Below are positions 47,101-56,909 of a stretch of 64,000 nt of DNA, one piece after another. A model generated the notes under the pieces. The model was not told the DNA's origin. It ran no database searches and saw only the letters and a program-made list of their open reading frames with translations. The stretch's first letter is position 1. Each line of letters starts with the position of its first letter. The position numbers and the translations under genes were made by a program. The stretch comes from Antedon mediterranea (taxonomy: Eukaryota > Echinodermata > Crinoidea > Comatulida > Antedonidae), in NCBI RefSeq assembly GCF_964355755.1, contig NC_092672.1, forward strand, positions 26,532,501-26,596,500, in the 5' to 3' direction.

Positions 47101-50100
47101 CAAACTGGACTAAATTTGTTGCCGTCCTTCCTCCATCCCCAGTTTGCTGGGTCCTGTTCAACCATGAATGCATCTAGACAGTTGTACCATTTTCTGGCTT
47201 GTAGAACAGACCGTTTCACACGCAGATTCACACGCAGATGTTGGGGGGATATTTTAAATAGTCTGTAGTAAAAAGATATCGTCTTGCATCATTTACCTTC
47301 TTTCTACATAGTTACAACAAACTGTTCTAGATAATCTGTGTCACTAACATCCCCTACAGACAATGACATCGTCTCAAATTCCTTTCCTTGAACAGATGAA
47401 GTTGTATCAGTACTGCTAAAGGAATGAAAGAACAAGTAAGCGGCTGATGCTTGTGATCCAAGAGAAGTAATCTTGTGTATTGAGATATACTTCAAGTGCT
47501 TCCCCACTCCAAACTCGATTCAAAGCTCGTGGATGCCAGGTATTCTGTGGAAAGTTGACAATGAAATAACAACAACATCACTGTCTACTGTCTTGACAAG
47601 AATGCGCGGAAAAATGTTAGCGGCATGTTTAACATGAACAAACATACGTTCGTACGCAGTTGTATATTTACAGACTGGTTTGTTACAGCTCTGTCTCTCA
47701 GAGACCCTACAAACATTCCGTGATTTGTGTCAATGTTCTCTACTACTTCAGTTACAATTAATGAAACAACTCTGATTTGTTGTCATCATATCTCGAATAT
47801 GTGGTCCAATTGTTGGGCATGCTCCCACTGGCTTTGACGCCCCTCCTTACACTAGAGCCGCGGTTTGAACGCGTACTAGACTTTAAACCGTCGTTAAAGT
47901 ATCTATAGAAAACCAAATCTGGTCGCGTCACTGATCGAAGTTGATGGTCTATATACTGTATGGTTGTGCGACAAAATGAAGCACCATTAGTTGCTGCCAA
48001 GGTGTTAGATGGACCAGCAACAATCAATATGCTCAGGCCCAATGATCGAAGACATTCATTGAGTATATATCAAGTGTCATACAACCATCAACTTCGATCA
48101 GTGACACGACTAGATTTGTTTTTCGATAGATACTTTAACGACAGTTTAAAGTCTGGTACGCGTTCAAACCGCGTCTCTGGTGTAAGGAGGGTCGTTAAAG
48201 CCAGCGGGAGCATGCCCAACAATTTGACCACATTTTTTAGATTTGATGACAACAAATCAGAGTTGTTTTCATTTATTGTAACTGAAGTAGTAGAGAACAT
48301 TGGCACTAATCACGGAATGTTTGTAGGGTCTTTGGGAGACAGAGCTGTAACAAACCAGTAAATATACAATCGCTGATGCCATGTAACATAGAAGAGGCAG
48401 ATGAACGTATGTTTGTTCACGTTAAACTTGCCGCTGAAATTTTCCACGTATTGTTCAAACTGTAGCACTTGAAGTACATCCCAATACACGAGATTGCTTC
48501 TTCTCTTGGATCACAAGCATCAGCCGCTTACTTGTTCTTTCATACCATTAGCGGTTGTGATAGAACTTCATCTGTTTAAGGAAAAGGTAAAGCTACATTA
48601 AACGAGACTTTGAAAAAGATGCCATGTATGACTCCAGTTTTTGAGAGGATGTCATTGTCTGTAGGGCATGTTAGTGAAACAGACACAGATTATCTAGAAC
48701 AGTTTGTTGTAACTATGTCTACTGCAGAACATTTAATAATGCAAGAAGATATCTTTTTACAACAAGAGAAAGACTATTGAAAATATCCCCCAACATCTGC
48801 GGCATTAAGAGAACATGTGAAACAGAAACCAGGAAGTGGTACGACTGTCTAGATGCATTCAGGGTTGAACAGGACCCAGCGAACTGGGGATAGAGGAAGG
48901 ACGGCAACAAATTTAGTCCAGCTTGGAGTTCATTGCTGGAACTTTCCGATGTTTTAATTCGCTTTGGACACACCGACTGTGATCTTGGATGCTGTAAATG
49001 CAGAAAGAGTGATTTACGATGTACAGAGCTGTATGATTGCCAGGGAAAATGTGACCTACAATAAGTGTCCGTGTTAAATACATGTAATTATGAACATAAA
49101 CAAATAGTGTAAAGCCAGTACGGGTTGAGCTACATTCAAAATGGCCGACATGCAATCAAAGACGTTATACTAATATGTTTGTTGACCTCAATACTATATT
49201 ATACTTTGTACCTAAAATTATAACTGTAGGTACCGTACTGAAACATTTTGAGTTCGCAATTTTGAAATTCAAAATGGCCACCATGCAATAAAAATGTCAG
49301 TTAAATACAAATATGTTTGGTTACCCATTACCATATAATTGGCACCTAAAATCAGAACTCTGTGTACCTTTTTAGCAGAGATACCTGAAAAATGAAAATT
49401 TGAAGTCTGCCATTTTGAAATCCAAAATGGCTGCCATGCAATCAAAATGTTAGTTATACCAATATGTTTGGTGACCCCATTAACATATAATTTGCACCTA
49501 AAATCTGAACTCTAGGTGCCTTTTTAGCAGAGATATACCTGAAAAATGAAAATTTGAAATCCGCCATTTTGAAATCCAACATGGCCGCCATGGAATCAAA
49601 ATGTTAGTTATACCAGTATGTTTGGTGACCCCACTACCATATAATTTGCACCTAAAATCAGAACTCTAGGTGCCTCTTTAGCAGAGATATACCTAAAAAG
49701 TGAAAATTTGAAGTCCGCCATTTTGAAATCCAAAATGGCCGCCATGCAATTAAAATGTTAGTTATACCAATATGTTTGGTGACCCCATTACCATATAATT
49801 TGCACCTAAATTCAGAACTCTAAGTGCCTATTTAGCAGAGATATACCTGAAAAGTGAACAATTCGGGTCCGCCATTTTGAAATCCAAAATGGCGGCTTTC
49901 CCCTGACCAAATTTTGTGCAACCCTTCCATTTCATATTTCTGACACCCTAATGAATAACTGTGCAAAGTTTCAGAATGTTATCACAATTTGAAGGATTGG
50001 GTCACTTAACAGGCCTACTACACGGCAAACACATGACTTGTCTGTCAGTTACAAGTTAGTATATGGTTTTAGTCAATTTTTTTTCTCTATGACATGTTAC

Positions 50101-52072
50101 ACCCTTGATAAATAGAATATACAGTACGGTAGGTGTATTTTATTAAAGACAATATCCCAAAGTATGGTGAGGTGAGTCCCGTGTTCATTCTGAACATAGG
50201 GGAATGAGCTGTTCGGAGCTCATTGTACTAAACCTCGACATTATGTGGTAGGGTGGCCAGTTCCTTTCCACGTCACCTTTTTTCTCGCTAGTATTTTCAA
50301 CTAGGTACTCATTTACAGCTAAGTGGACTGGAAGTTGTCGGGAATTGAACCCGGATCTATCCGGTCAGGTGTCCTAACCACTCAGCTATCCAACTCCACA
50401 AAGTATAGTATTCCTTAATAGATGGAAAAAAAAAATTATTTTCACTCATAAAAAGACAAAAATAAATGGTTAAATTCAGCCAAAAACCTTGAAGCCAATT
50501 TGACTATTTTTTGATTGAAATTACACCTTTTTCAGGTAAATATTTTTGGTCTAACTGAATATTAACTATTATGTGAAATTAAAATAGCATATATTTTAAA
50601 AAAAATGTTCAGAGGGATAATATATCTTTAACAATTTACTTAAACATATCCCAAATTACTATTGTTTCTGTTTTTATTTTGTTACAGCTTGGTATTCCAT
50701 CAACATTTGCAAGTGTTAATCTAGTCAAGAAGTTTGAAATTGATGAGGCAAAATTAAGTGTTTCTGCAAAGTAAGCAAGTATAGTCAACTCTGCCAATAA
50801 CGGACACCCTTCGACTATGGCAGAATATGACTGGTTTTCCAAGACATTCTGGTATTCTGAATGTGTTTTTAATGGTTTAAAACTAGAATTTGGGTCAAGA
50901 TACTGTAGTTTCCAGTTTTTAAAGCTGTATGTGACAACAAAATATGATATGGACATGATGTATGTCATATCACTACCATATTTGGGAATACTGTATTACA
51001 CTAGTTTGATAGTGTAGACGGGCTTCAGGAGTCCGGTATGAGGAGAGTCGACTGTAACATCTTGTAATAGAACAATAATATGATTAAATTTGATGAGAGG
51101 CAGACTGCATAGTTTGGTAAGACCAATTATTACTATTAACTATTATGACCCACCTGAAAAGATTCATTTGATTGAAGGATTGTTGGTCACATAATTATTC
51201 AATGAACTACTCCAATGAATCCTTACATTATCAAGTGCAATTACGAGTTGTATTTTGCTATATCCACTTCATTCTTGTTACAATATGCATTTTGGTACTC
51301 ATGACACAAGGCTAGGCTGTTTATAATTGTTATACTCTGCATCCAAAATTGGAGTGCTGCTATTTGAATGAATGTGTTAAGCTGGCCTAGCCTCTCGTTT
51401 TAGCTGAATAAAATAATTTATGTTTTTATCTGCGCTTCATCTCATGAAAAAGAACCTTTTTTCTTTCATCATCATTTATTTTTACCATTGCACTGATAAT
51501 CATTCATTATTTGTATACTATTGTACAATACTGTATGTATATGTTTTATTCTTGAAAGGGCTGGAAGTTTTGGTGCTATGTTTGAATATGGTATTGAGAA
51601 GAAAATATCGCAACACAGTCGATTAGGGTCAAAGGTCGCAGTAGGTGTACCTGTTGGAGTAACCGTTAAAATAAAGTAAGTCACAAAACAATTAAGATTA
51701 CATTTAGATGGTCACACTCTGTCCCTCTCCAACTAACCAATCATCTTTCACTATATATTTGCATCAATCCTTGGTACATAGTTATGATTCCAAAATATAT
51801 TTTTATATCAGTACCTTTTCCTAACTATTTCTAAATTTCTAAACGAAGCAATTTACTAAATCTGTAAAGTATTTAATTTAAAGGTAATTTGACATTTGTA
51901 ATGTCAAAGACTGCATTATAGTTTACTGTCAAGTGATACTTTAGAGTTTGTGTTTACCATCTTGATATTACAACTTTGTCTCCTCCTCTTCACCAGGCCT
52001 GCAGCAGCTGCTAAGCTCACAGGTTTTCAGTTTCACTTGCCTGAAGCTTTGTTTCCACTTGAGGTTGATTAA
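38165..52072 (+). CDS. DNAJC11: DnaJ homolog subfamily C member 11, interrupted and C-terminally truncated
   Basis: Exons, phase-consistent: 38165-38239, 40332-40461, 41766-41938, 42818-42885, 43578-43752, 45263-45330, 45650-45717, 46412-46507 plus 50021-50058 (one exon split by a transposon), 50688-50770, 51559-51675, 51997-52072. Exons 1-3 encode the J domain with the HPD motif (CATCCTGAC at 40383-40391, context MLYHPDKHM) and [14 protein letters not shown]. Exons 4-11 give the DNAJC11 middle region: [76 protein letters not shown] and [11 protein letters not shown]. In vertebrates the protein is a mitochondrial outer-membrane J protein tied to MICOS/SAM and cristae structure, about 560 residues. 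Here the frame ends after [12 protein letters not shown] at 52070-52072, before the C-terminal DUF3395 domain (about 140 or more residues). With that truncation and the exon insertion, function of this copy is doubtful. Confidence 0.85.
38240..40331 (+). other. DNAJC11 intron 1 with TAGGCCTA cluster
   Basis: Donor GTAATT at 38240 and acceptor TTTTATATAG at 40331. About 38300-38580 has a dense cluster of TAGGCCTA/CTAGGCC palindromes. A short (AAAT)n run is at about 40095-40115. Confidence 0.6.
38965..39050 (-). repeat. tRNA-derived relic in DNAJC11 intron 1
   Basis: The minus strand shows ATGGCTCGATGGTC (A-box like) and GTGTTCGAGTCTC (B box) at tRNA-like spacing. Cloverleaf arms are imperfect, so this is a SINE head or tRNA pseudogene. 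Confidence 0.5.
40560..41130. repeat. Right arm of the inverted repeat around DNAJC11 exons 1-2
   Basis: Inverted partner of 37420-38100; see that entry. It lies in intron 2 directly after exon 2. Confidence 0.6.
42935..43200 (-). mobile_element. tRNA(Leu/Ser)-like SINE in DNAJC11 intron 4
   Basis: Read on the minus strand: GGCCGAGCGGTTAAGACAGT (A-box region of a Leu/Ser-type tRNA), then GTGTTCGAGCCTC (B box), a body, and a tail of (AAT)n complement at 42935-42950 next to TATATAGCGCATTCCACAAC. The tail block TATATAGCGC is shared with the SINEs at 22770 and 46018 although the head differs. Confidence 0.7.
44292..44462. repeat. Palindromic hairpin in DNAJC11 intron 5
   Basis: AACATAATATCATCCCGAGG on the right is the near-complement of CCAAGGGAATGATATTATGT on the left, and CAGATATTGCC/GGCGATATCTG extends the arms to roughly 80 bp each side. 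The loop is a short AT-rich segment. Foldback MITE-like. Confidence 0.65.
44895..44975 (+). repeat. tRNA-derived relic in DNAJC11 intron 5
   Basis: CGTGGCGCAGCGCATGAAGC resembles an A box and CGAGTTCAAGACC a B box, about 45 bases apart. No clean cloverleaf. Confidence 0.45.
45845..45935 (+). repeat. Degenerate tRNA-like segment in DNAJC11 intron 7
   Basis: GTCGTAGCTCTGTGGTTTTC and CAGGTTCAAGGTG occur in A-box/B-box order; arms do not pair well. Low certainty. Confidence 0.35.
46018..46331 (-). mobile_element. tRNA-derived SINE in DNAJC11 intron 7
   Basis: Minus-strand head GGGCGTGTGGCGCAGTGTGT (A-box region) followed by CCTAGGTTCGAATCC with a perfect B box GGTTCGAATCC. The body includes CACCCAGGTGTATAAATGGG and GGGAGTATGTTTCCATACGT, and the end is GGGCGCTATATAAATGTGG plus an (ATT)n tail. 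It is the best-preserved copy; 22770-23100 is a second, weaker one. Confidence 0.8.
46980..48042 (-). pseudogene. Transposon-borne protein, left inverted copy
   Basis: Minus-strand blocks: [20 protein letters not shown] and [19 protein letters not shown] (48042-47758); [20 protein letters not shown] (about 47625-47565); [19 protein letters not shown] and [19 protein letters not shown] (47500-47380); PSFLHPQ... region near 47120; and [14 protein letters not shown] (about 47025). These match, block by block, a large invertebrate family of uncharacterised mobile-element proteins with motifs EEAD.R, T.D.DVV, GCD..S and a Cys-rich CKCRK..L.C end. Here GCD is replaced by STD, and frameshifts are present. 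Confidence 0.7.
47960..49064 (+). pseudogene. Transposon-borne protein, right inverted copy
   Basis: The first 133 codons (47960-48361) are open: [54 protein letters not shown]. Then in shifted frames [19 protein letters not shown] (about 48376-48435), [33 protein letters not shown] (about 48538-48578) and [20 protein letters not shown] with a stop at 49062-49064. It keeps the EEAD and GCD motifs but lacks the T.D.D block retained by the left copy. Family as for the left copy; the function is not established. Confidence 0.75.
50160..50400 (-). mobile_element. tRNA-derived SINE in DNAJC11 intron 8
   Basis: Read on the minus strand: TTGGATAGCTGAGTGGTTAG (A box), then CCGGGTTCAATTCCC (perfect B box), then CTTAGCTGTAAATGAGTACC and a body running to about 50160. 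The spacing is tRNA-like. The body differs from the other SINEs in this window, so it is a separate family. Confidence 0.75.
50435..50632 (-). mobile_element. Truncated MITE, 'TTAAAGATGTATTGTCCC' family
   Basis: Matches the inverse of the left part of 55597-55941: TTTTCACT(C/T)ATAAAA..GACAAAA, AATTTGAC(T/C)ATTTTTTG, ATTAACTATTATGT, ending in AGGGATAATATATCTTTAA. One end is lost. Confidence 0.65.
51997..52072 (+). CDS. DNAJC11: Last recognisable DNAJC11 exon, ending in an early stop
   Basis: Acceptor TCCTCCTCTTCACCAG at 51996. The split codon AA|G joins correctly to the exon ending 51675. It encodes [20 protein letters not shown] then LEVD and TAA at 52070-52072. F.F.HL...L.P aligns with the family segment just before the C-terminal domain, so homology holds up to about LFP and is lost at the stop. 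Confidence 0.65.
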
Positions 52073-52227
52073 ATTTCTTCACAGGAATAGATCACTAAAC
52101 TTGTATAATGAGTAAGGAACGCTAGCATATTTTGTATGTACTTTTACCCGGATAAACAAATCCATGCCATTGTTCATGTCACTGATTGTTACTCTTTTTA
52201 TAATAGTTTTTTTATTGTTTTAAACAG

Positions 52228-55200
52228 GCCTTTTTTCGAAATGCGGCTTAAAAGTTGTAGGAGAAGATTCCGGATGCACAACCATGGATCGTGTGTTCCA
52301 CGTGGCATGCTTTACATGTGCTACCTGCAAGAAAAAGTTACGAGGACAGCCATTCTATGCCATGGAATCTAAAGCCTTCTGTGAGAACTGTTATATAGTA
52401 AGTGCTTATTAGTAACTGGTGCTCTATAATATCCTGATATCTCTAAGTCTTACATTTATTGTCAACTTTCTTAAATCTAATGAATACCAAAAATTTGCGT
52501 TCAAAATGTCAAGAAATGATTACCAAATCTTTAAAATGCATTCTCTAACAAAATTGAGTCCCATGGTTCAATGTTTTGTTTTCAGGGTTGATTTTAGAAA
52601 TTTATTTTACTTTATCGTAAAAAAATTGTCTAAAATTGACCAGAGAACGGGTCTTTTATTTATGTGAGAATTATATTCAGTACCATAGGGAATCAAGAAT
52701 TAACAAAGTAAAGTGAGTTCTTCTCTACTTTGTGTTCATATGAAAAATGCATAAAACATTTCCCATGTAAAAAAAATATACATTTTATGGATCTCAGTTA
52801 GTAAGAAACAACATGTAATACATTTAATACATGTCACAAAGTTTATTTTAGATGGAAAAATAGCTACTGTACTCAAACACCCACTTTGTAAACACATATT
52901 TTAAGCCTACATATCACACACACCAGCATTGTGTGTCAAATTATCAATACATTAAAGCAAAATGTTTGTCATTCAGACCTGTAAAACCAGCCGAAAATGA
53001 AAAAGCTATCTCTCTAATATTATTTTGCCCTTTGAAATTTGTTTTTGAAAAAGTTGTCATAAACATATTTAAAGACCAATTAATCTAATTTCTACAAGTT
53101 TTCATTAACAAAATGTTAATATCATAAAATGGGTAAAAAAACTAAGAATAGAAACATTCACCTGACAAAAGTTAATAACAGTTACACATAACAGCCTTTT
53201 TGCAGATTGTAGAACAGTCGGTTTGTTTTCATCTAGAAAGGGTGAACAACTGACTTACTAACCTAGAATTCAGTTCTCTATGCCACCAAGCTTTCACTAA
53301 TAGCTAAGTTATTCAGTTACCTAATCAAAATAACAACATTTATCTTCCTTTGTTTAGCAACAAACAATTTTATTTTTTTAAAACTTTGTATCATGTAGGA
53401 AATTTGCTTCGCGATGTTCCGTTTGCTTACAGCCCATAATGCCAGAACAAGGACAAGAGGAGACGGTACGCATTGTTGCTCTGGATCGCAGTTTCCATGT
53501 TGATTGTTACCGCTGCGAGGTAAGTTTTATTTTGCACATGTTTCAAAAAAGAAATAAATCAACATTGAGATTGTCTTAACATTTCAATTGTTATGCTACA
53601 ACTGCCTTCATTTTGGTGTAAAGAAAATCTGACTTTACCTATATTAATCAATTTTAAATTTTTTTTACATTATCTGTTAACATTTTTACCTTAAATGAGA
53701 TAATTATTTAAAAATCCAGTGCGCATGATCAGTCATTACATGGTCAATTCCTACAATGCAACCAGTTGTCCTTCAGGTTAAACTTATTGCATTTGATTTG
53801 ATAATCAGTTTGTCTCGAACGGAATCGGTTAAACACTGTTTCCACAGAAACTATTGCCTGTCTGTCACACAGCCGCAACTACGGCTCTTTCGGACTGGTA
53901 ACCACCGGTAAACAACGGTAAATAGCCACAGCTGTACACATATAAATGTAAAAAGGAAATTTAATAATCTTTGACAAACAATTCTTTCTTTTATAATCCA
54001 AACCCCCCAAAAAAAAAACCACAAAAAAAACCCAACCAATTCTCAAACAATGATAAAGTATCCCTATTCCCCACACACTTTATACAATTCCCCAAATTTC
54101 CCAATCCTTCCAGACAAAATATCAACAATCTTCTTTATGTCAAATAAATCCCCGAAACCCCCCTTTCAAATACAATAATATCACAAGATGAATAATTAAA
54201 CAATAATAAATGTCCACAATATTGTTCCTTCTTGCCTTCTCTCCTACGCTGACCCGAAAACAAATTAGAAAGATAAAAGTTAAAACGATTCTGCAACTAA
54301 ACAACTCCCACGCCTCTGCTCCCGTTCTGCTGGTACTCCCAATTATAATTCTTCTCAAACTGCAACTATTTTCTGACATATAAATAAATTAAATACAAAG
54401 TTAAAATGTTTCCTGATGTCGTTCTGTACTGCAATCCGCTCCCAGACCAATTATTTCTTTCTCCTTTTCTACGTAAAGTTACTCTTCAATATTTTCAAAC
54501 AATTCTTTAAATGCAACTACTTCTGCTGTTTCCAACAGTTATTTCTTCCGTCAATTTACATTCACAATTTCAATTAATCCTCAGTAATCTCAACAATTAA
54601 TAGTTCTACATTTAAGTACAGCCTTATAGTATTACTTCCAACTCACAATTTATTAACTTCATGTATATCACTTTATTTCTTTTCTGCTTCAGCTCTATAT
54701 CACCATAATTATTTCCAACTCACAAGTTATTAACTTCATGTAGGTGTATATCACTTTATTTCCTTTCTGCTTCAGCTCTATATCACCATAATTATTTCCA
54801 ACTCACAAGTTATTAACTTCATGTATATCACTTTATTTCCTTTCTGCTTCAGCTCTACATCACCATAATTATTTCCAACTCACAATGTATTAACTTCATG
54901 TATATCACTTTATTTCCTTTATGCTTCAACTCTATATCACCATAATTCAATTACTTCTTCTCCTGTACGTCTTAGTTTCTCATATCAATATTCACCTATC
55001 CCTTTCTGGCTTAACATAACATAGCCCTCCTTCTCTGTCTCCTCTCAATTTCCATCTCCCTCAAAATTCCCTCAATTATACACATACCACCACCTTATCC
55101 TTCACCAATCAGCAACTCACACACTAACTTAACTTTTACACCTCTCCTCCAGTCAGCAACCTCCACACAATCCTTCTCTGCAACACAAATACTCTGCTCC

Positions 55201-56144
55201 ACTGGCTTCACACAATAGCTTCCTAAAACAAAAGAAAGGTTCAAATAGTGAAAACAAAGGGAAAGTAAGAATGAACTAGCAAAATATATACAGTATACAA
55301 CTTTATGTCACTTGTGACACTGTCGAAACAAGACCTTAGTATAGGTTAGCCTGGCATGATTTATGAACTCTCTGTATGTGCACTGCAATGCTAATGGAAA
55401 CAACAATTTGGCGATGTAACTCGTAAAGCAGCCTTTATTTTTCTGTTATTCATGCCTATTACAAAACTCAAGGTGGTTTGGTGTTTCAGACGCCATTTTG
55501 GCAGCCATATTGTATCCAACTTTCAAATATAGTTCATTTCATTACACAGGACCATTCTGGTTATTTTGATACCTCATGTATAAATGCATTCAGTAAAAGA
55601 TGTATTGTCCCCCTGAAAAAATAATTCTTAAACAATTTTTTGTTGAATATTACATTTTAATGTAACATAATAGTTATCCACTTTGACCAAAAATTATATT
55701 GAAAAATAATGTATGTACCTGAAATAAAGGTAATTTAAAGCAAAAAATGGTCAAATTGGCTGCCAGCCAATGGATTTTGGTTAAATTTAACTATTTATTT
55801 TGTCATTTTATAAGTGAAAACATTTTTTTTTTCTTTTTCTTTTTCTATGGAAGTGATTAACTTTATTAAAACTACAAAATAACATATTCAAAGTCTGATT
55901 TAATTAATTTTTCATGTTTTTGGGGACAATACATCTTTAAAGGACCAAACATACAAACACTCTATTAATATCAGTACTATATTATTCAATAGAATAACAG
56001 AATGATCACATTTTCATTTTTTAACAGGACTGTGGATTACAGCTATCATCAGAGGTTGACGGACAAGGTTGCTATCCATTAGACGATCACGTCTTGTGCC
56101 GTGAATGCAACGGAAAGAGAGTACAAAGTCTTACAGCAATGTAA
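52228..56144 (+). CDS. Zyxin/LPP/TRIP6-family LIM protein, C-terminal exons only
   Basis: Exon 52228-52397 encodes most of LIM1: [46 protein letters not shown]. Exon 53399-53519 encodes the end of LIM2 and start of LIM3: [39 protein letters not shown]. Exon 56028-56144 completes LIM3: [35 protein letters not shown], stop. Order and residues fit LPP/TRIP6/zyxin, focal-adhesion adaptors that also shuttle to the nucleus, in which three LIM domains end the protein. The N-terminal proline-rich exons are absent; the previous exon upstream belongs to DNAJC11. The exon for most of LIM2 is not found between 52398 and 53398. LIM1 ends in phase 0 while the next exon needs phase 2, so direct splicing would shift the frame. 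The locus is therefore incomplete. Confidence 0.8.
53930..55230. repeat. G-poor, C/T/A-rich intronic block with 80-85-bp tandem repeats
   Basis: Within the intron between LIM exons 2 and 3, the plus strand is almost devoid of G for over 1 kb. At about 54630-54960 a unit of roughly 80-85 bp (TTTCCTTTCTGCTTCAGCTC, TATCACCATAATTATTTCC, AACTCACAAGTTATTAACTT) repeats about four times. No protein is encoded. Confidence 0.7.
55597..55941. mobile_element. Complete MITE, 'TTAAAGATGTATTGTCCC' family
   Basis: The ends AAAGATGTATTGTCCCC and GGGGACAATACATCTTT are perfect inverted repeats. The interior contains ATGGAAGTGATTAACTTT and TAACATAATAGTTATCCACT, segments reused at 25200-25330, 37420, 40600 and 50435. 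It lies in the last intron of the LIM gene. Confidence 0.8.
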
Positions 56145-56909
56145 ATTTAAAAGAAAAACCTGTAGTATGTGATCTGTGTGATCACACGATGTATTCCATT
56201 CATGCTGTGATCTTATTATGCAATCTGATCATGTGCTTTGATCGCATCAGACAATGTATTCCAATTAATGTCCTGGAATCATGTTATGTGATGGGATCTG
56301 TGTGTATTTCATTCATGTACTGGGAACACATAATAAGATCTGATGATGCGCTGTGCATCAGAACACATGATGTATTCCATTTCCAAGAAAAAACTGTGTT
56401 GTGTGATCTGTGTGATTTCATATGCTGTGATCATATTATGCGATTTGATCATGCTCTGTGATACAATCATGTGATAATACTCACATCTTTGTGACTCTCA
56501 TCTGAATAACAGACACATACTGTATAAATTAATTATGCCATATGAATATTTTATAACTAATTCTTTGCACTGGCTAAAATCGCTAAGCATTGTGGGAAAT
56601 GAAGAAGCATTTTTTTAGGATAACTGACTGTATTTTAAAGTTTTTTTTAACTATAACCGCTGTCTATAAAGGTTTAATTTTATTGTCATAATTATTAGAA
56701 AAAGGCAGGGTAAATGTTTAGTGTTATTTTTGGCTGATTTAAAGTATAGATATTTTAAAATGGTGCTTACTGTAAATCATGTTGTTTAGCTGTTCTGCAA
56801 ACCATCCAATTCTCAGTGCTGTATCTCCACATATATGACCAGTATCAAGGGAAATTCCATAATACAGCATCTCTTATGTTTCATAGACAATTAAGGTCAA
56901 GTTTGACAC
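56145..56909 (+). other. Probable 3' UTR of the LIM gene with degenerate repeats
   Basis: After the stop at 56142-56144, imperfect repeats of GTGATCTGTGTGAT and TGATGTATTCCATT run to about 56460. The 118-codon frame at 56105 results from these repeats and overlaps the LIM exon in another frame. No coding evidence. Confidence 0.45.

Larger units (their letters stand above)
46508..50018. mobile_element. Foldback element 3 (3.5 kb), TA-flanked, two inverted gene copies
   Basis: Termini GTAGGCATGTTAAG and (inverted) GTAGGCCTGTTAAG lie next to a TA on each side. The subterminal TCAAATTGTGATAACATT is followed in both arms by tandem units of about 150 bp containing AAATGGCGGCC and AGAACTCTAGGTGCC: about 2-3 units in the left arm and about 5 in the right. 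The inner parts of both arms encode the same protein in opposite directions. The arms meet at a roughly 130-bp spacer (47949-48081). Confidence 0.8.
46412..50058 (+). pseudogene. DNAJC11: DNAJC11 coding exon 8 split by a 3.5-kb transposon
   Basis: The acceptor ends TTTTGTAG at 46411. Codons read [19 protein letters not shown] then [13 protein letters not shown] to the TA at 46506-46507. The other half begins after a second TA (50019-50020) and, joined through one TA, reads ACA CGG CAA ACA CAT GAC TTG, giving [13 protein letters not shown], up to donor GTATAT at 50059, phase 0, into LGIPSTF of the next exon. Vertebrate DNAJC11 has a short H-containing segment of similar length between RDT and LGIP. 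The join therefore restores both family length and phase. Confidence 0.7.

Noticed and set aside
47071..47507. Small frames in the left arm of foldback 3 as host genes
   Set aside because: They match in mirror image the right-arm frames and belong to the transposon protein or its antisense.
46508..50018. TTAA-target (piggyBac/Kolobok-type) boundaries at 46517 and 50005
   Set aside because: TTAA is present near both ends, but the inverted match continues outward to GTAGGC and a flanking TA, and only the TA boundaries restore the DNAJC11 frame with a family-like length.
52136..52372. 78-codon frame as a separate protein
   Set aside because: It overlaps the LIM1 exon in a different frame; the LIM frame has the zinc ligands and the splice sites.
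56105..56461. 118-codon frame as a gene
   Set aside because: It begins inside the last LIM exon in another frame and runs through degenerate GTGATCTGTGTGAT repeats in the probable 3' UTR.
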